DNA of 64,000 bases from Cenococcum geophilum 1.58 (GCA_001692895.1 KV748248.1:1-64000); one strand, 5' to 3'. Shown: positions 45,691 through 57,650, numbered from the stretch's first letter. Translations and numbers: made by a program. Notes: generated from the letters alone by a model not told the origin.

Positions 45691-46108
45691 ATTACCTAAT
45701 TCTGCGCTAAAATATTAAAAATACCTCGTTAAAGCACTTCTACTAGCTACTCCTTTAAACTCCCTAGCTTATTTATATCTACGTCTAGTATCTCGTCCGC
45801 GGCGGTCTTTTTAAACTTATACTTATTTAGAATTCCAACCTTAATATAGGAAGCCGTGTTATACAAAATATATACTATTATAAAAGGGTTTTCTTGGCTA
45901 ATTTAGTAGATGCGGTATATAAACTATTCCTATTTACTAAAGGACGGATTAAGCTCTATAAGTATAATAAAGTATACCTTATTAAGGGTAATACCCTCTA
46001 TAATAGCCTTTAGAGATAATAAAAGAATCCATGGTCCGCTTAGCTGCTTCCACGAGTTATAAATAATATAGTTTTTTTACTTTAGTAATGTTCCTCTAGG
46101 GAGATATA
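45691..46108. other. Unassigned RIPped sequence before element G
   Basis: A plus-strand frame reads KGRIKLYKYNKVYLIKG and similar, but no family was recognised. It is continuous with 47738-48080 once element G is removed. Confidence 0.3.
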
Positions 46109-46258
46109 TGTTGGTAGGGGGGGGGGGTACGTGGACATCCACAGGAGCTTCCTGAGATCACGTGATTGCTTTCGCCTGTTGTATATACTCTCATCCTTTA
46201 AGACTACTCCACCTTATGGAGTCCTCACACCACCATACACCTGCATTCCCGTGTGACA
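46109..46258 (+). repeat. 5' LTR of G
   Basis: A 150-bp LTR with an 11-G run near its start and GATCACGTGATT (CACGTG at 46159-46164) in the middle. The ends are TGTTGG and TGTGACA. Confidence 0.93.
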
Positions 46259-46270
46259 GGTTATGAGCCC
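46259..46270 (+). promoter_or_regulatory. Primer-binding site matching the anticodon arm of initiator tRNA-Met
   Basis: GGTTATGAGCCC lies immediately after the LTR. Its complement GGGCTCATAACC is the anticodon stem-loop (CAU anticodon) of eukaryotic initiator tRNA-Met. Use of a half tRNA cut in the anticodon loop is known for Drosophila copia, so G is probably primed the same way and related to Ty1/copia. Confidence 0.75.
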
Positions 46271-46689
46271 TTTTCGCAGCTTCAAGATTCAGCTATATTC
46301 ATCAGCTATTGACTCCATCGCTGCACCAGATACGTCAGATCGATTAACGCGCACGATTGACGCGGCTGAACGCGCACGTACGACATCAACAATCGACCCC
46401 TGACACCAGATTTGTCAAATTCGGCCGCGACAAAGTCGACCTTTTTTAACATCACGACGTCAGATCTTGACACCAGATTATTAGCTACTCGGGTTCTTCG
46501 ACTGCCAGAGGTCAAGAGGAAAGACTATACCTAGGGGAAGGATAATACCCGGGGGTTAAAGACCAGCGGAGGGATTCTATACGAGAGCTCGATCGGTCGG
46601 CCAGCTCCATACAATAGAGCTATAGCCGAACACCAGAACTACCACCGATATACTAGACGTCGCTACTATAATAGCGGCTTGGTAGAACA

Positions 46690-47263
46690 AAAGGTTCCGA
46701 TTTTACAAGATATCGGGGACTTTTACCCATGGAAGTTAGAAGTTATAGTACATCTAGACCTTTAAGAGCTTCCACCAGATTAAGAGGTTATCTTCATAAA
46801 TACATGCCTATCGCAAGATGTCAGAGAGAAGCTACCTAAAGGGGAAATATTAAGTACCTAGGAGCTTATGGCTAGGATCGAGGTACTGTATAGAAGGACT
46901 TTAAGCATCGAGACTGCGACACCAGAGGACCTAGAGGGGGGTGCCGCTCGATATACTTCCTCACCAAATACGCCTACATCGGCACCAGATGCGCCTACCT
47001 TGGCACATAATATAACGACTACATTGTTACCAGAGTCATCGAATACAGCGCAGCTAGCAGCCCGTGCAAAGAAGACAACCTGTCAAAGATGTAAAAGGCA
47101 ACTCGAATTAGGAAACAAGCTTCATAAGCATTTAAGAGAGGGCTGTAGATATACCCGGCAGCAACGAGAGACTCAACCGAATATGACGGCTCCATCCAGA
47201 GCGTCACTAGAAGCACTACGTGCGACACAATTGATGGCTATATCTAAAGCCTTACCATATTAA
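46690..47263 (+). pseudogene. G gag-like gene, lightly RIPped
   Basis: A plus-strand frame runs from about 46690 (FLQDIGDFYPWKLEV-like part) through two or three stops at likely Gln codons into a 131-codon open stretch (46868-47263, MARIEVLYRR start). The N-terminal part is capsid-like (LSQDVREKLPKGE). A Thr/Pro-rich linker follows. A C-terminal Cys/His module, CQRCKRQLELGNKLHKHL then REGC (about 47079-47145), gives C-x2-C ... H-x3-H-x4-C and resembles zinc modules in fungal retroelement Gag proteins. The frame ends at TAA 47261-47263. No enzyme domains follow. Confidence 0.65.
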
Positions 47264-47582
47264 AAGACGTTACTGTCGCTTGACGAGATCCGATTTGATC
47301 TACAAGAGAATCTATAGGCAAACGACTACGGCAGCAACAACGTACTAGCTTCAAATTAAAGCACCAGATCAATCGATCGATTCGACGATCTTAATCCTAT
47401 TCAATTCTTCAACAACGCGAGCACACGATTAAGCTTTAAGATTCGAGCTTCCTGTATTACCAATTTAATTTCCTTATTCCCTACCATTTGTATACTACAC
47501 CACGGCCTTACTTAGAAGGACGATATACCCACTAGCGCTTGTTTTTGATAGGGCTTGGAGAGCTCCTGTGTCTGGGGGGGTG
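47264..47582. other. 3' untranslated part of G
   Basis: Non-coding between gag and the 3' LTR. It has normal CpA content and ends in a GTCTGGGGGGGTG tract that could serve as polypurine tract. Confidence 0.5.
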
Positions 47583-47732
47583 TGTTGGTGGGGGGGGGGG
47601 GTACGTGAACATCCATAGGAGCTTCCTGAGATCACGTGATTGCTTTCGCCTGTTGTATATACTCTTATCCTTTGAGACTACTCCACCTTATGGAGTCCTC
47701 ACACCACTATACACCTGCATTCCCGTGTGACA
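47583..47732 (+). repeat. 3' LTR of G
   Basis: A 150-bp LTR with a 12-G run. It differs from the 5' LTR at six sites, all transitions, five of them in CpA or TpG context. CACGTG at 47633-47638. Confidence 0.93.
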
Positions 47733-48080
47733 ATATATAACAGCGTCCTCACTATATTTAGCAACTAAGGCCTAAAATAAGTATTAGCTTAAAGTTCCGA
47801 TTAAATAAGCTACTATTAAAAGGTAAAAAGATGGAGTGTTTTATTACTTACTGCCATATATACCGCCCCAATAGTTAGAAAATTAGTGCTAATAACAACC
47901 TTGCTATAATACCCCCCGATATTTTTTAATTATATAACTTCTTTATAGATAACTAAAAGCGCCTTAAATTTTATGTTACCGTAAAGAATTTCCTCCCCAT
48001 TCTTACCCAAGATGCTTTTAATAGGAGATTTAATTAATTTCACGTAAAATCTTACTTATACGCCGATTTTATCATCATCT
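47733..48080. other. Unassigned RIPped sequence between G and A2
   Basis: A plus-strand frame from about 47830 (MECFITYCHIYRPN) to 48080 is readable with a few stops and includes FLPILTQDAFNRRFNQF. Family not recognised. It is cut at 48080 by chromovirus A2. Confidence 0.3.
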
Positions 48081-48502
48081 TGTTACGGACGCTTTAAGTA
48101 CGATGTTACGACTACTTAAAGAAGAGTCGGAAGAAGCTAGTTAGTTAATATAGGCACGGTCTAAAATAGAACCCGTGGAACTATGTAACGAGGAATGGTA
48201 AGTAGAGTCACGTGATGTAATCTGTATAATCTGTATAATCTGTGTAATCTGTAATAGAGCGGACAGAGTAGATAGAGCAGATAGAGCAACGACTTTCTTA
48301 GGAGTACGGTTGTGTATTTAAGGACCCTTAGTCCCTACCTAGATAGTTCCTTCCTTATAGTAATTCTTAGAATATAATTAGAGTTAATCTATTGGGTAAC
48401 TACTCTACCAGTTAATATTACGTTATTAACTTAATTTGCTTTACCTATATACCTAGCCCAATAACGAATCTACCGTAGTACTTACGATAAGGTTCCGTTA
48501 CA
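48081..48502 (+). repeat. 5' LTR of A2
   Basis: A 422-bp LTR. The middle (about 48201-48290) holds a CACGTG (48209-48214), four AATCTGTAT-type 9-bp repeats and AGAGCAGAT-type repeats, absent from the A1 LTRs. No tRNA-type primer site recognised downstream. Confidence 0.94.
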
Positions 48503-48546
48503 TAATTACTACCTAGTTACGGTAATAAATACAGAAGTCGAACAAT

Positions 48547-51500
48547 ATGCCACTAAAAGCAGCCACCACAACGCCATTAACGGCGGCAACTACTTCAAGG
48601 TTAGGAGGTGATACCAGTATGGCAGATACTAACTTATAGCAACCTATAACGGTCGGACAACTATAAGAGATAGTTAATTAACTAACGGAAAACAATACGG
48701 CACTAGAACAACGGATTAACGGGATAGGAGTAGTAAAGGTTAAGTTACCATTAATTAAAAGATTCTTAGAAGAGAGATTAAAGCTTAAAGGATTCCTTAT
48801 ATAAATGCACTTTAAGGTTACGCAAGAGGGAGTAAAGCTGGTAATACCTATAGATTAAATAGCGTATATAGGATTATTCTTATTAGGAAGAGCACTTAAA
48901 TAGTTTAAGTTTTACCTTATAGAGATATAAGCAAATGGAATAATAATAACAAACTAGGAAGTACGGTTTATATTCTTAAGCTGGAATAGATTTATAGAGC
49001 GACTTATATAAATATTTAGAGATTTAGAGGCAACAACTATAGCGGAAAGAAAACTCTAAGATATTACGTAATAAACCTTAGCTATTAAATATACAACGCA
49101 GTTCTAAACGTTAGTAATATAAGTTAAGTGGAATAATAGGGCGCTTATAGCACAGTACAAATAGGGACTTAAGGCTAAAGTCTAGGACGTAATTATTCTA
49201 AAAGAAGATGCGGATACCCTAAGGGAATTAATAAATTAAGCGATTAAGATTAATAATAGGATCTTTTAAAGGGAACAGACTAAGAAAGGTTAGGATAGAG
49301 TTCTATAGTTATATAAGGCGCAGAGCACGCAACAACAAAAGCTAAGTTAGAAACTATAGTATAGCGTAGAGCTAATGGACCTAAGCGGTACTAAAGAAGC
49401 CTATAAGAAATGGAGTAAAAAACTATAGAAACCTAGAGGTTAAGGATCTAGTAATTATAGGACTAAGGAGTATAGGCTAAACTAGGGATCTTATTAGCAG
49501 AAGACGTTTAGGCGGACTCTATAATAGAGTTAGTGGTTTAGAGATAGAGCTTATATAAATTGCGGGAAATAAGGTTATTTCGCGAGGGATTATAAAGATA
49601 GTTAAAGTTACTATGTAATAAAGGGAACCCAACTAATAGCAGAAGACATATATATATAAAGGGATAATAGTATACTGCAAGGAACAAAAGAGTATTTAAT
49701 TAGAAGTTTCGCGTTTTGTTATAATAATACATACCAAATTTATAAAGACGCTAAGTATGGCGTAAGCTATTAGCTATAAGAACCAGAGTTAAGAGAACTT
49801 AAAGGGATTTAAGAGTTAGATAAAGAATAAGATTAACTCTACGAGCTAGATTAAGATATTACAGTAACATACGGATAATAATTAGTAATAATAACAATGG
49901 AGTTAGAGTACTTATTAATTAATAGTAACGAGGATAGTAAAGGAACTAACTAGGGGTATCTAAACCTTAATAATGTAATAAAAGTAGAGACTAAAACCGC
50001 TATAGAGTAAGGTTTAGTAACGGGTATTATAATACTGTTAGATATAATATCCATCGCTTTATAAGACGAAAGGAGTAATATTTAAAGATAATTAAGTAAG
50101 CAGACGACTGCTAGTGCTAGCTTACCACTTAATAAAGGTAAAAGGCTAAAGACTTAAGATTTTTAAGACGAGATAAGAGACGACTAAGATTCTTAAGACG
50201 AGATAAGGCATACCTAAGGACCTATAATAGACGAAAACCAATAGAGTAGGGCAGTAGCTTAGTTTAGAAATATACGAATAAGCTTAGGATAGAGTTTCCT
50301 ATAGGTATAAGACTTTTAAGACGAGATAAGTAAGATTTAAGACTCTTAAGATGAGATAAGAACACTATAAACGCCTAATTAGACTAAGGCGGGAGCTAAG
50401 CTTAAGTTGGAAGCGAGCTTAGGATTAAAAAATCTAAGGGATTAAGATTTCGGAGTACAAATGAGGACACCTATAGGTAAGAGGCAAGGAGCTTCTTTAT
50501 AAATTAGAGAATCTATAATATAAATAGCAGTTAGACTAAGAGACTAATATATAGACCCAGAGGACCTACTAGGAGAACGTAGTGTTCAGCCGGAAGATTA
50601 AAAGTTTAATACCGCGATTAAGAAGCAAGAAGACTTTAAGGATCTACTTATAAGACGCGAAAGAAAAGAAACTATGGAGGAATTTAGAGTAAGAATTACC
50701 TTATAGCAAGAACAGAAACTAGATAAAAGATTTAGTATATTAGGATATATAAGGGATAGAGCGTTAGTATAAAGGATTACTAATAGGCTAAAAGTAGGTA
50801 TATTAAGAGCTAAGTGGCTTACTAAACTAAAATAAGAAGAGGATCTAGGGATTCTAACTAGGTTCGAGGAACGACATACTAAAGGTTGTTATAACGCAGT
50901 AATAAGGAGATACTTCTTTACGGATAGACCGTATATACTTAGGCAGCTATACTAAAAGTGGTATAAGCAAAGGCATAATAATAAGTAGGAAGATTTCTAT
51001 ATATAGTTAGACGAAAAAGTTATCTAAGACTACCTAATTACAGAGAAGGCAATAACTTATATTAAGGGAGCCTTAATTATAACGTTAAAGGATCTAGAGG
51101 AGTAATTAGAGGACTAGAGAAGTAAGAAATAAATCTTAATACCTGTAAATAAAGTTGCAACGCTTAAATCAACATAAGAAAGGTTTAAACTTAAAAATAA
51201 AGATGAGCTAAGAGTTAACCTAAAATACTAAGTATATTACACACTATTATAGATAGCATGCGTGGATAATGCGTGTAATATATATAGAGCACTAAAGGAT
51301 AAAAACCGGAAGTATCTAATAAGGATATATTAAATAATGGATAAGGCGAAATATTAAAACGCTAAGTATATGCATAGCTGGCACCTAGTAGAAGTTTAAA
51401 AATAAGGGGATTTAATACTTTAACTAGGAAGATTCCTTACGGAAGAATGCCTAGAGGGATAATAATAGTGGAAATGTCTAAAGAATACCTATCTATGGTA

Positions 51501-54500
51501 TATCGAAGATAAAAAGCGAACTAAGTATTGGCCTAAGTTGGACTAAGTATAAATAGGATTAAGCAGCTAATAGTTGGGAAAAGTAGAGGCCTACGGGATT
51601 AGAGGGAACTAGTGGTAGAACCTTAGACCCTTAAAGGAATTTAAGGACAATATCTAAATTTACGAGTTAAGTGGCAAGATTAGTAGTTTAAGGCATTAAT
51701 AAATAGTAGAGCAATAAGGAACCACATCTCGCTAATAGTAGTTAAAAAAAATGGGGTTACTATATAGATAGAAGGAACACCCTTACCTATTAGTAACAAT
51801 TTTAGGAGATCCAATAGCCTACGGAGGAGGCATTATTAATCTTAAAATAGGACCTATTTAGCTAACTATTAAAGAAAGACTAGTTAAGATGTCTTTTAAT
51901 ATATTACTATTAGGGAATAATAAGGCAGTATTAGGAATGCCTTAGTTATAGGAATATAACCTAAAGATTAATTGGATTACGGGTCAGGTCGATATTAAAG
52001 ATACTTAACGCCGTAAGATATAATAACAAACTAAGATAGTATAGTACTAAGTTAGAGCGATATATAAAAAGACCAATTAGGGATTAAGTTATATACTAAA
52101 GAGATACCATAAATATGGCAAAAAGTTATAGTTACTAGAAAGTGAAAAGCTGTTAGAGTATATAGCATGGGACTATAAGATAGAATTGGAACTAGGAACA
52201 AGTCTAAGGTTTTTTCTAATCTATAAGCTTACTAAAGAGGAAGGTAGAGCACTTAAAGAGTTTATCTAAGAAAACTTACGAAAGGGATATATTAGACCAT
52301 CGCAGTTATTAGCGGGTTATCCAGTACTATTCGTACTAAAGAAAAATGGCAAGCTAAGGCTATATATTAACTATAGACAGTTAAATAGCATTACTAGGAA
52401 GAATAGGTATCCTTTACCCTTAATTAGTAAGATTTAAGATAGGATTAGTAATGCGCAAATCTTTACAAAGATAGATCTAAGATAGGCGTACTATTAGATT
52501 AGGATTAGGGAAGGCAATAAATAAAAGGCAGCCTTTAGATTAAAGGAAGGACTATATAAACCATTAGTTATATAATTTGGGCTTATAAACGTACTAGCAA
52601 CGTTCTAGAAGCGTATTAATAATATATTAAGAGAATACTTGGATGAATTTATTATAGTATACCTTAACGATATTATTATCTACTTAATAAGTAAGGAGGA
52701 GCACGAGAAACACGTTAAATAGGTTTTAAAGAGACTATAAGAAGAACAGATGCTAGTAGCAATTAAGAAATACGAGTTCTTTATAAGGAAGATAGATTTC
52801 GTTAGATTTATTATTAAACTAGGCTAACTTAGTATAGATCCAAAAAAGATTAAGGCTATAGTAAATTGGTAAGAACTAGAGAACGTTACGCAGTTAAGAT
52901 TATTTTTAGGGTTTTGCAATTACTATAGAAGGTTTATAGCGTAATAGTTAAAAGATATTAAGCCATTTACGCGGTTAACAAAGAAAGAAGAACTATAGGT
53001 ATAGGGAAAAGAATAATAAGAACTATTTAAGAAAGTTAAGAGGTTATTTACCTAAGAGCTAGTTCTTAAGATCTATTAACCAGGACTAGAAATAGTCGTA
53101 GAAATAGATGCATTAGACTATATACTAGGAGCATACTTCACGCAAAGGCATCCAGATGGATGGCATCTAGTAGCATACTACAGTTAAAAGATAACACTAC
53201 TAGAACTAAACTATAATATCTATAACAAAGAGTTATTAGGTATAGTTGCAGCACTAAAAAAATAAAAAGTATTCTTATAAGGTACAGAGAAACCATTTAT
53301 AGTTAGGACGGACTATAAGAACCTAATAGGATTCCTAATAATAAAGGAACTTAACTAAAGATAGGTTAGATGGGTAGAAATGCTTACAGAATACTATTTT
53401 AAGATTTAGTATACTAAGGGTACGGAGAATGCATAAGTAGATGCTTTAAGCAGAAAGGCTAAACTATAGAATAATAAAAAGCTATTAGGGGCTTTACTGC
53501 GAAGGGATACAGACGGATTAATTAGGTATAATTATCTAAAAATTATAGCAACTTAAGAGAACGAGTTAAAGAAAGTCTATAAGATACTAGAAAGCTTTTA
53601 GGTATAAAGAATTCTAAAAGCATAACTAGAAGATCTATAGTTAGATATATACAAAAACCGAGAAGCGAAGTATATCCTAAGAAGTATAGCAGAATAATTT
53701 ATAGAAGATTTCTATAAAGGACTAACTTAAGGATATAATAGAGCTACGGGCTTAGTGTTAAGACTCTAGAAGGAATACATTATTAACGGAATCTAAAAAA
53801 TAGCTAGGAAGATTACTAAGGAGTGTTTAGATTGCTAAAGAAATAAACTAACGAGGTATAAGCCATATGGAGGGCTATAACCTATTAAAATACCAGAAAG
53901 GCTATAGGAGGTTATATTATGGGACTTTATTATTAAGTTGCTAAAATTAAGAGACCCTATTACCAGATAAGATCACAACGTAATTTTAGTAATAGTAGAC
54001 AAGCTTATAAAGTGGGGATACTTTATAGCATACACAGAAGAAATCTCAGTAGAAGATATCGCTAGAATCTATATTAAAAAAGTATTCGCAAGATATAGAG
54101 TACTAAGTAAGATTATATCGGACAGAGATCTAAGATTTATAGTAGCATTTTAGGAAGTGTTCTTAGCAGAGCAAAGAGTTTAAGTAGCAACTTCCACCGC
54201 ATATTATCTACAGACAGACGGTTAAATAGAAAGATTAAATTAGACACTAGAGCAGTATCTAAGGCACTATATTAATTACGCACAGAATAATTGGGTATTA
54301 CTATTACTAGTTATATAGTTTGTATATAATATAATACCATAAAAAGGAATAGGTACGTTACTATTTAAGGCGAATTATAGATATAAGCCAAGAAGATTAT
54401 TATCGCTACGTTAAGTAAAGAAGATAAGTAGTAGAGCTAAGTAAAGAATAGAGACTTTAATAAATCTTTATGCAAACCTTACGGAAACAGCTAAGGTGGT

Positions 54501-55824
54501 ATAGCAAAGGATGAAAAGGTACTATAACGCTAAGAGATCTAAGGGACCAGATCTTAAGGAGGGGGATAAAGTATGGCTACTACACAAAAATTTCAAGAGT
54601 CGATAACTAAGTAAGAAGTTAGACTATGTTAGACTAGGACCTTTCAAAATTACATAGAGAATTTTATTAGTTATATTTAAATTAAACCTACTAGCCAAAA
54701 TAAAGATCTACCCTGTATAATATATCGTAATGCTAGAGCCAGTATATGGGAATGTTAAGCTACTAGTTTACGAAGCAGACACGTATAGAGGATAGGAAGA
54801 AGACGAATAGTAAGTTTTAAGGATTATTAGTTATAAGGACATTAACAATAAAACATAGTATAAAGTAAAGTGGATAGGCTATAATAAGACTACCTAGGAG
54901 CTACTAGAGAACCTAAAGAACGCTATAGGAAAGGTATAGGAGTATTAAAAGAAAACAGGTTAGGAAACGTTAATGGAGAAGAATTACTAAAGAATAAGTT
55001 ACCTAAGGGGGACCCAAGAGGAACAATTGCCGAACTACTTAGAGTTATTCCCTTCTCTATTAAAAGAGAATCCATTCTTTTATTACCAAGTTCCTATAGA
55101 CCTTACTCTATAAGTTTCTACTCCTTAAAATAAACCTTCTTACGGACCTTTTTAAGACGGATTAACTGAGTGGACGTAGTAAGACGAGAATTAAGGGCAC
55201 GTTGTTAAGCATTAGCAGCCTCCTTCTTAGTGTTATAAGAATAACGAAGTTCCGCCAGAGTAATAGATAACTTATTATTAAGCTTTATAGCAGCAGATTA
55301 AATATAAGACCCTATAACAAATTATTTAGGGAACTTAACAACTATTAAAAGTAATAGAATGCGTATACTTAGCATTAGAAACAGAACAAACATCGTAGAG
55401 TAATTAAATATTTGCTTTAGTGCACTCTAAATAAAAGGACGGTTGCCGAGATAAAGGACTCGCTAACGTAATATAGATTAACTCCTTTTTCGCACAACGA
55501 GAATATAGAGACGGTATTATCTTACTAAGTAACAGTATAGACGAAACTGTACGCGTACAATAAAGAGTTAAAGAAAAAGAAGATGGTTTAGGCATAATAA
55601 GTAATAATATTAACTAAATTAATTAGACGGATATTACACCTCTAGTAAACGACTTAGAGATATTTAAAATCTTCGAGGACGAAGATGGAGAGGAGGGAGA
55701 TGGTGTTACGGACGCTTTAAGTACGATATTACGACTACTTGGAGAAGAGTTAGAAGAAGCTAGTTGGTTAATATAGGCACGGTCTAGGATGGAACCCATA
55801 GAACTATATAACAAGGAATAGTAA
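48547..55824 (+). pseudogene. A2 single-frame gag-pol polyprotein pseudogene
   Basis: The ATG at 48547 (MPLKAATTT) begins a frame of about 2,425 codons interrupted almost only by TAA/TAG at former Gln or Trp. Order: Gag; zinc knuckle 49552-49593 (the first Cys, His and last Cys are all Tyr); a 650-700-codon unidentified region with DSQDEIR repeats (about 50150-50360); protease (about 51700-51960, ending LGMP and NPKINWITG); RT (YLND at 52660-52671); RNase H (about 53090-53460); integrase with intact D, D and E (second Asp 54121, Glu 54229, 35 residues between); chromodomain (54814-54945); a 290-codon C-terminal extension running 40 codons into the 3' LTR. It is dead because of RIP. Confidence 0.88.
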
Positions 55825-56125
55825 GCAGAGTCACGTAATGNGATCTATATAATCTATATAATCTATATAATCTATAATAGAGCGGATAGAGCAGACAGAG
55901 TAGATAGAGCAATAACTTTCTTAGGAGTACGGTTGTGTATTTAAGGACCCTTAGTCCCTACCTAGATAGTTCCTTCCTCGTAGTAATTCTTAGAATATAA
56001 TTAGAGTTAATCTGTTGGGCAACCACTCTACCAGTTAATATTACGTTGTTGACTTAATTTGCTTTACCTATATACCTAGCCTAATAACGAACCCACCGTA
56101 GTACTTACTATAAGGTTCCGTTATA
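55704..56125 (+). repeat. 3' LTR of A2
   Basis: A 422-bp LTR with an intact TGTTACGG start. CACGTG has become CACGTA, and the final CA is TA. One unresolved base at 55841. The polyprotein frame continues into it to about 55824. Confidence 0.94.
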
Positions 56126-57650
56126 TATCTAGCAGATCCTTATTATATCTATCCTTCCATAAAAGTAACCTAGGCGTTATTACTATAACATAGCACGTAA
56201 AGTAGGTGCTTAAGGAGGTACTAGCTATTTGTACTAGTTAGTTCCCCTTAAAAGAACTATCTTCTTTCTATTTAACCATTTTCTACTAGAATACTTCTTC
56301 TATTTCTAATGCTATTACACTCTTTATACCCTATAGCAATTTAATTTCTATTGTTCCATACTTATAGTTTAGGTAGTAAGTCCAAAGCTCGCCTAAAATA
56401 ACTTTTAATTTTTTTCCATTAAAGCTAATAGTATTTAAGGTATAGCGAATTTTAAAGTTTATAAGTATTTCTCCGCTAACCTAAACTAATTCTTTATATG
56501 CCGTAGACTATAAGACCCCTTTAGGGTTACTCTTTCCTTATTTTAAAAAATAACTCTATAGCTTCGTTATTTTTTAACTTTAACAGACGTGTATTTTTTT
56601 AAAAAAAATGCTATTATCTTAGGCGCTTGCCTAATTTAGATCTAAAAGGCTACTTATAATAAACCAATATATATCTATAACACTATTCTCTATTAGAGTC
56701 CCTAATATAGCCTAGACAAAAAATCTAAGGCGTTTTAGTATAGTACTTTTATAAAAATAAAGAAATTAGTTAACTATAGTCTCTTTATTCTTNTTATTAT
56801 AAAACTTATNNTATAAAACCCTANTAAAAAACGTNGTCTTAACTAACTGCCNACNTTTATCCTCTTACTTACCGNTAAATAAGAAGCGGTAGACGCTTCT
56901 AGTAATTATAAAGTTATTAATAACACGCTGTTTTAGGCATTTAGATATTATAATTATAATAAATCTTATTACTAAGGCGGCCGGGGTACTAACTAAAGGA
57001 TTACCCTTTCTAAGTAGTAGAACACTATTAGAGAACTATAGGTAAGGGGTTTTTACTTTATCTATAAGAGCCTAATAAGTATTTAAAGGATTATAGGCAG
57101 TCTAGTTTTCTAGTATTCCTATTTTTAGCCACTTATTTAAAATTAGCTGCTCTATGCCCAAAGAAACATCCGCCGTTAAATAGCATATTATAACTCTTAG
57201 CGGTACTTATACTTACGTTATAAGTAATAAGTCTTTAAATAATAAGATATAATTATCTCTCTAGGCAGTAATAATATATAGAACTGCAATAACTAGGCTA
57301 GTACTATACTATTTATATATTATAGATATAGCGTTATGATTTACGTACGAGTATAATAGAGGCACTTAATCCTAGCTAAGACACTTAGCGCTACTAGCCT
57401 AGTAGCCTTCTAGTAGATATTAAGTAGCATTTCCAGCCACTTAATTAGTAGCTACTTCGTCTAGGTTTATAGTATAGTAGTAATTAAAAACAATAGTTAA
57501 GTATGCAATTACTATTTTACTAGTCCCTATACCATCTACAAGAACCCTACTATTTAGCTCTATATATTATATAGCTAGTATAGAAACGCTCTAAACTCTA
57601 AATTTAAACCCTATTTACAGGGAACGGGGACCATGTTATTCCTTAGGAGG
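56126..57650. other. Unassigned RIPped sequence after A2
   Basis: No convincing gene. A minus-strand frame near 56880-57000 (PAALVIRFIIIIIS) is readable but not identified. Eight unresolved bases cluster at 56793-56875, which suggests collapsed or poorly sequenced repeat copies. Confidence 0.3.

Larger units (their letters stand above)
46109..47732 (+). mobile_element. G - gag-only LTR retrotransposon, young insertion
   Basis: A 1,624-bp element with two 150-bp LTRs (46109-46258 and 47583-47732) that start TGTTGG, end TGTGACA and differ at six positions, all transitions. A perfect ATATA target duplication flanks it (46104-46108, 47733-47737). A 12-base primer site lies directly after the 5' LTR, and a G-rich tract precedes the 3' LTR. 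It encodes one Gag-like protein and no protease, RT or integrase, so it must be mobilised in trans. CpA and TpG are near normal: RIP is light. Confidence 0.9.
48081..56125 (+). mobile_element. Chromovirus A2 (Ty3/gypsy LTR retrotransposon)
   Basis: An 8,045-bp element with 422-bp LTRs that start TGTTACGG and end CCGTTACA (CCGTTATA in the 3' copy). The target duplication is CATCT (48076-48080) and TATCT (56126-56130); the difference is CpA to TpA. The structure is as in A1 but with a better-preserved frame: from the gag ATG to the 3' LTR all landmarks lie in one frame. Its LTR middle segment differs completely from that of A1. Confidence 0.94.

Noticed and set aside
46306-46515. Minus-strand ORFs in element G (46306-46515, 47019-47228) and the plus ORF 47539-47730
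   Set aside because: The first two are antisense to the gag region or leader, and the third runs through the LTR. None has a supporting motif.
55404-55814. Antisense gene at the 3' end of A2 (two 63-codon minus ORFs in one frame)
   Set aside because: The plus strand over the same interval continues the polyprotein frame, and its amino-acid motifs are shared with A1; the minus ORFs are shadows.
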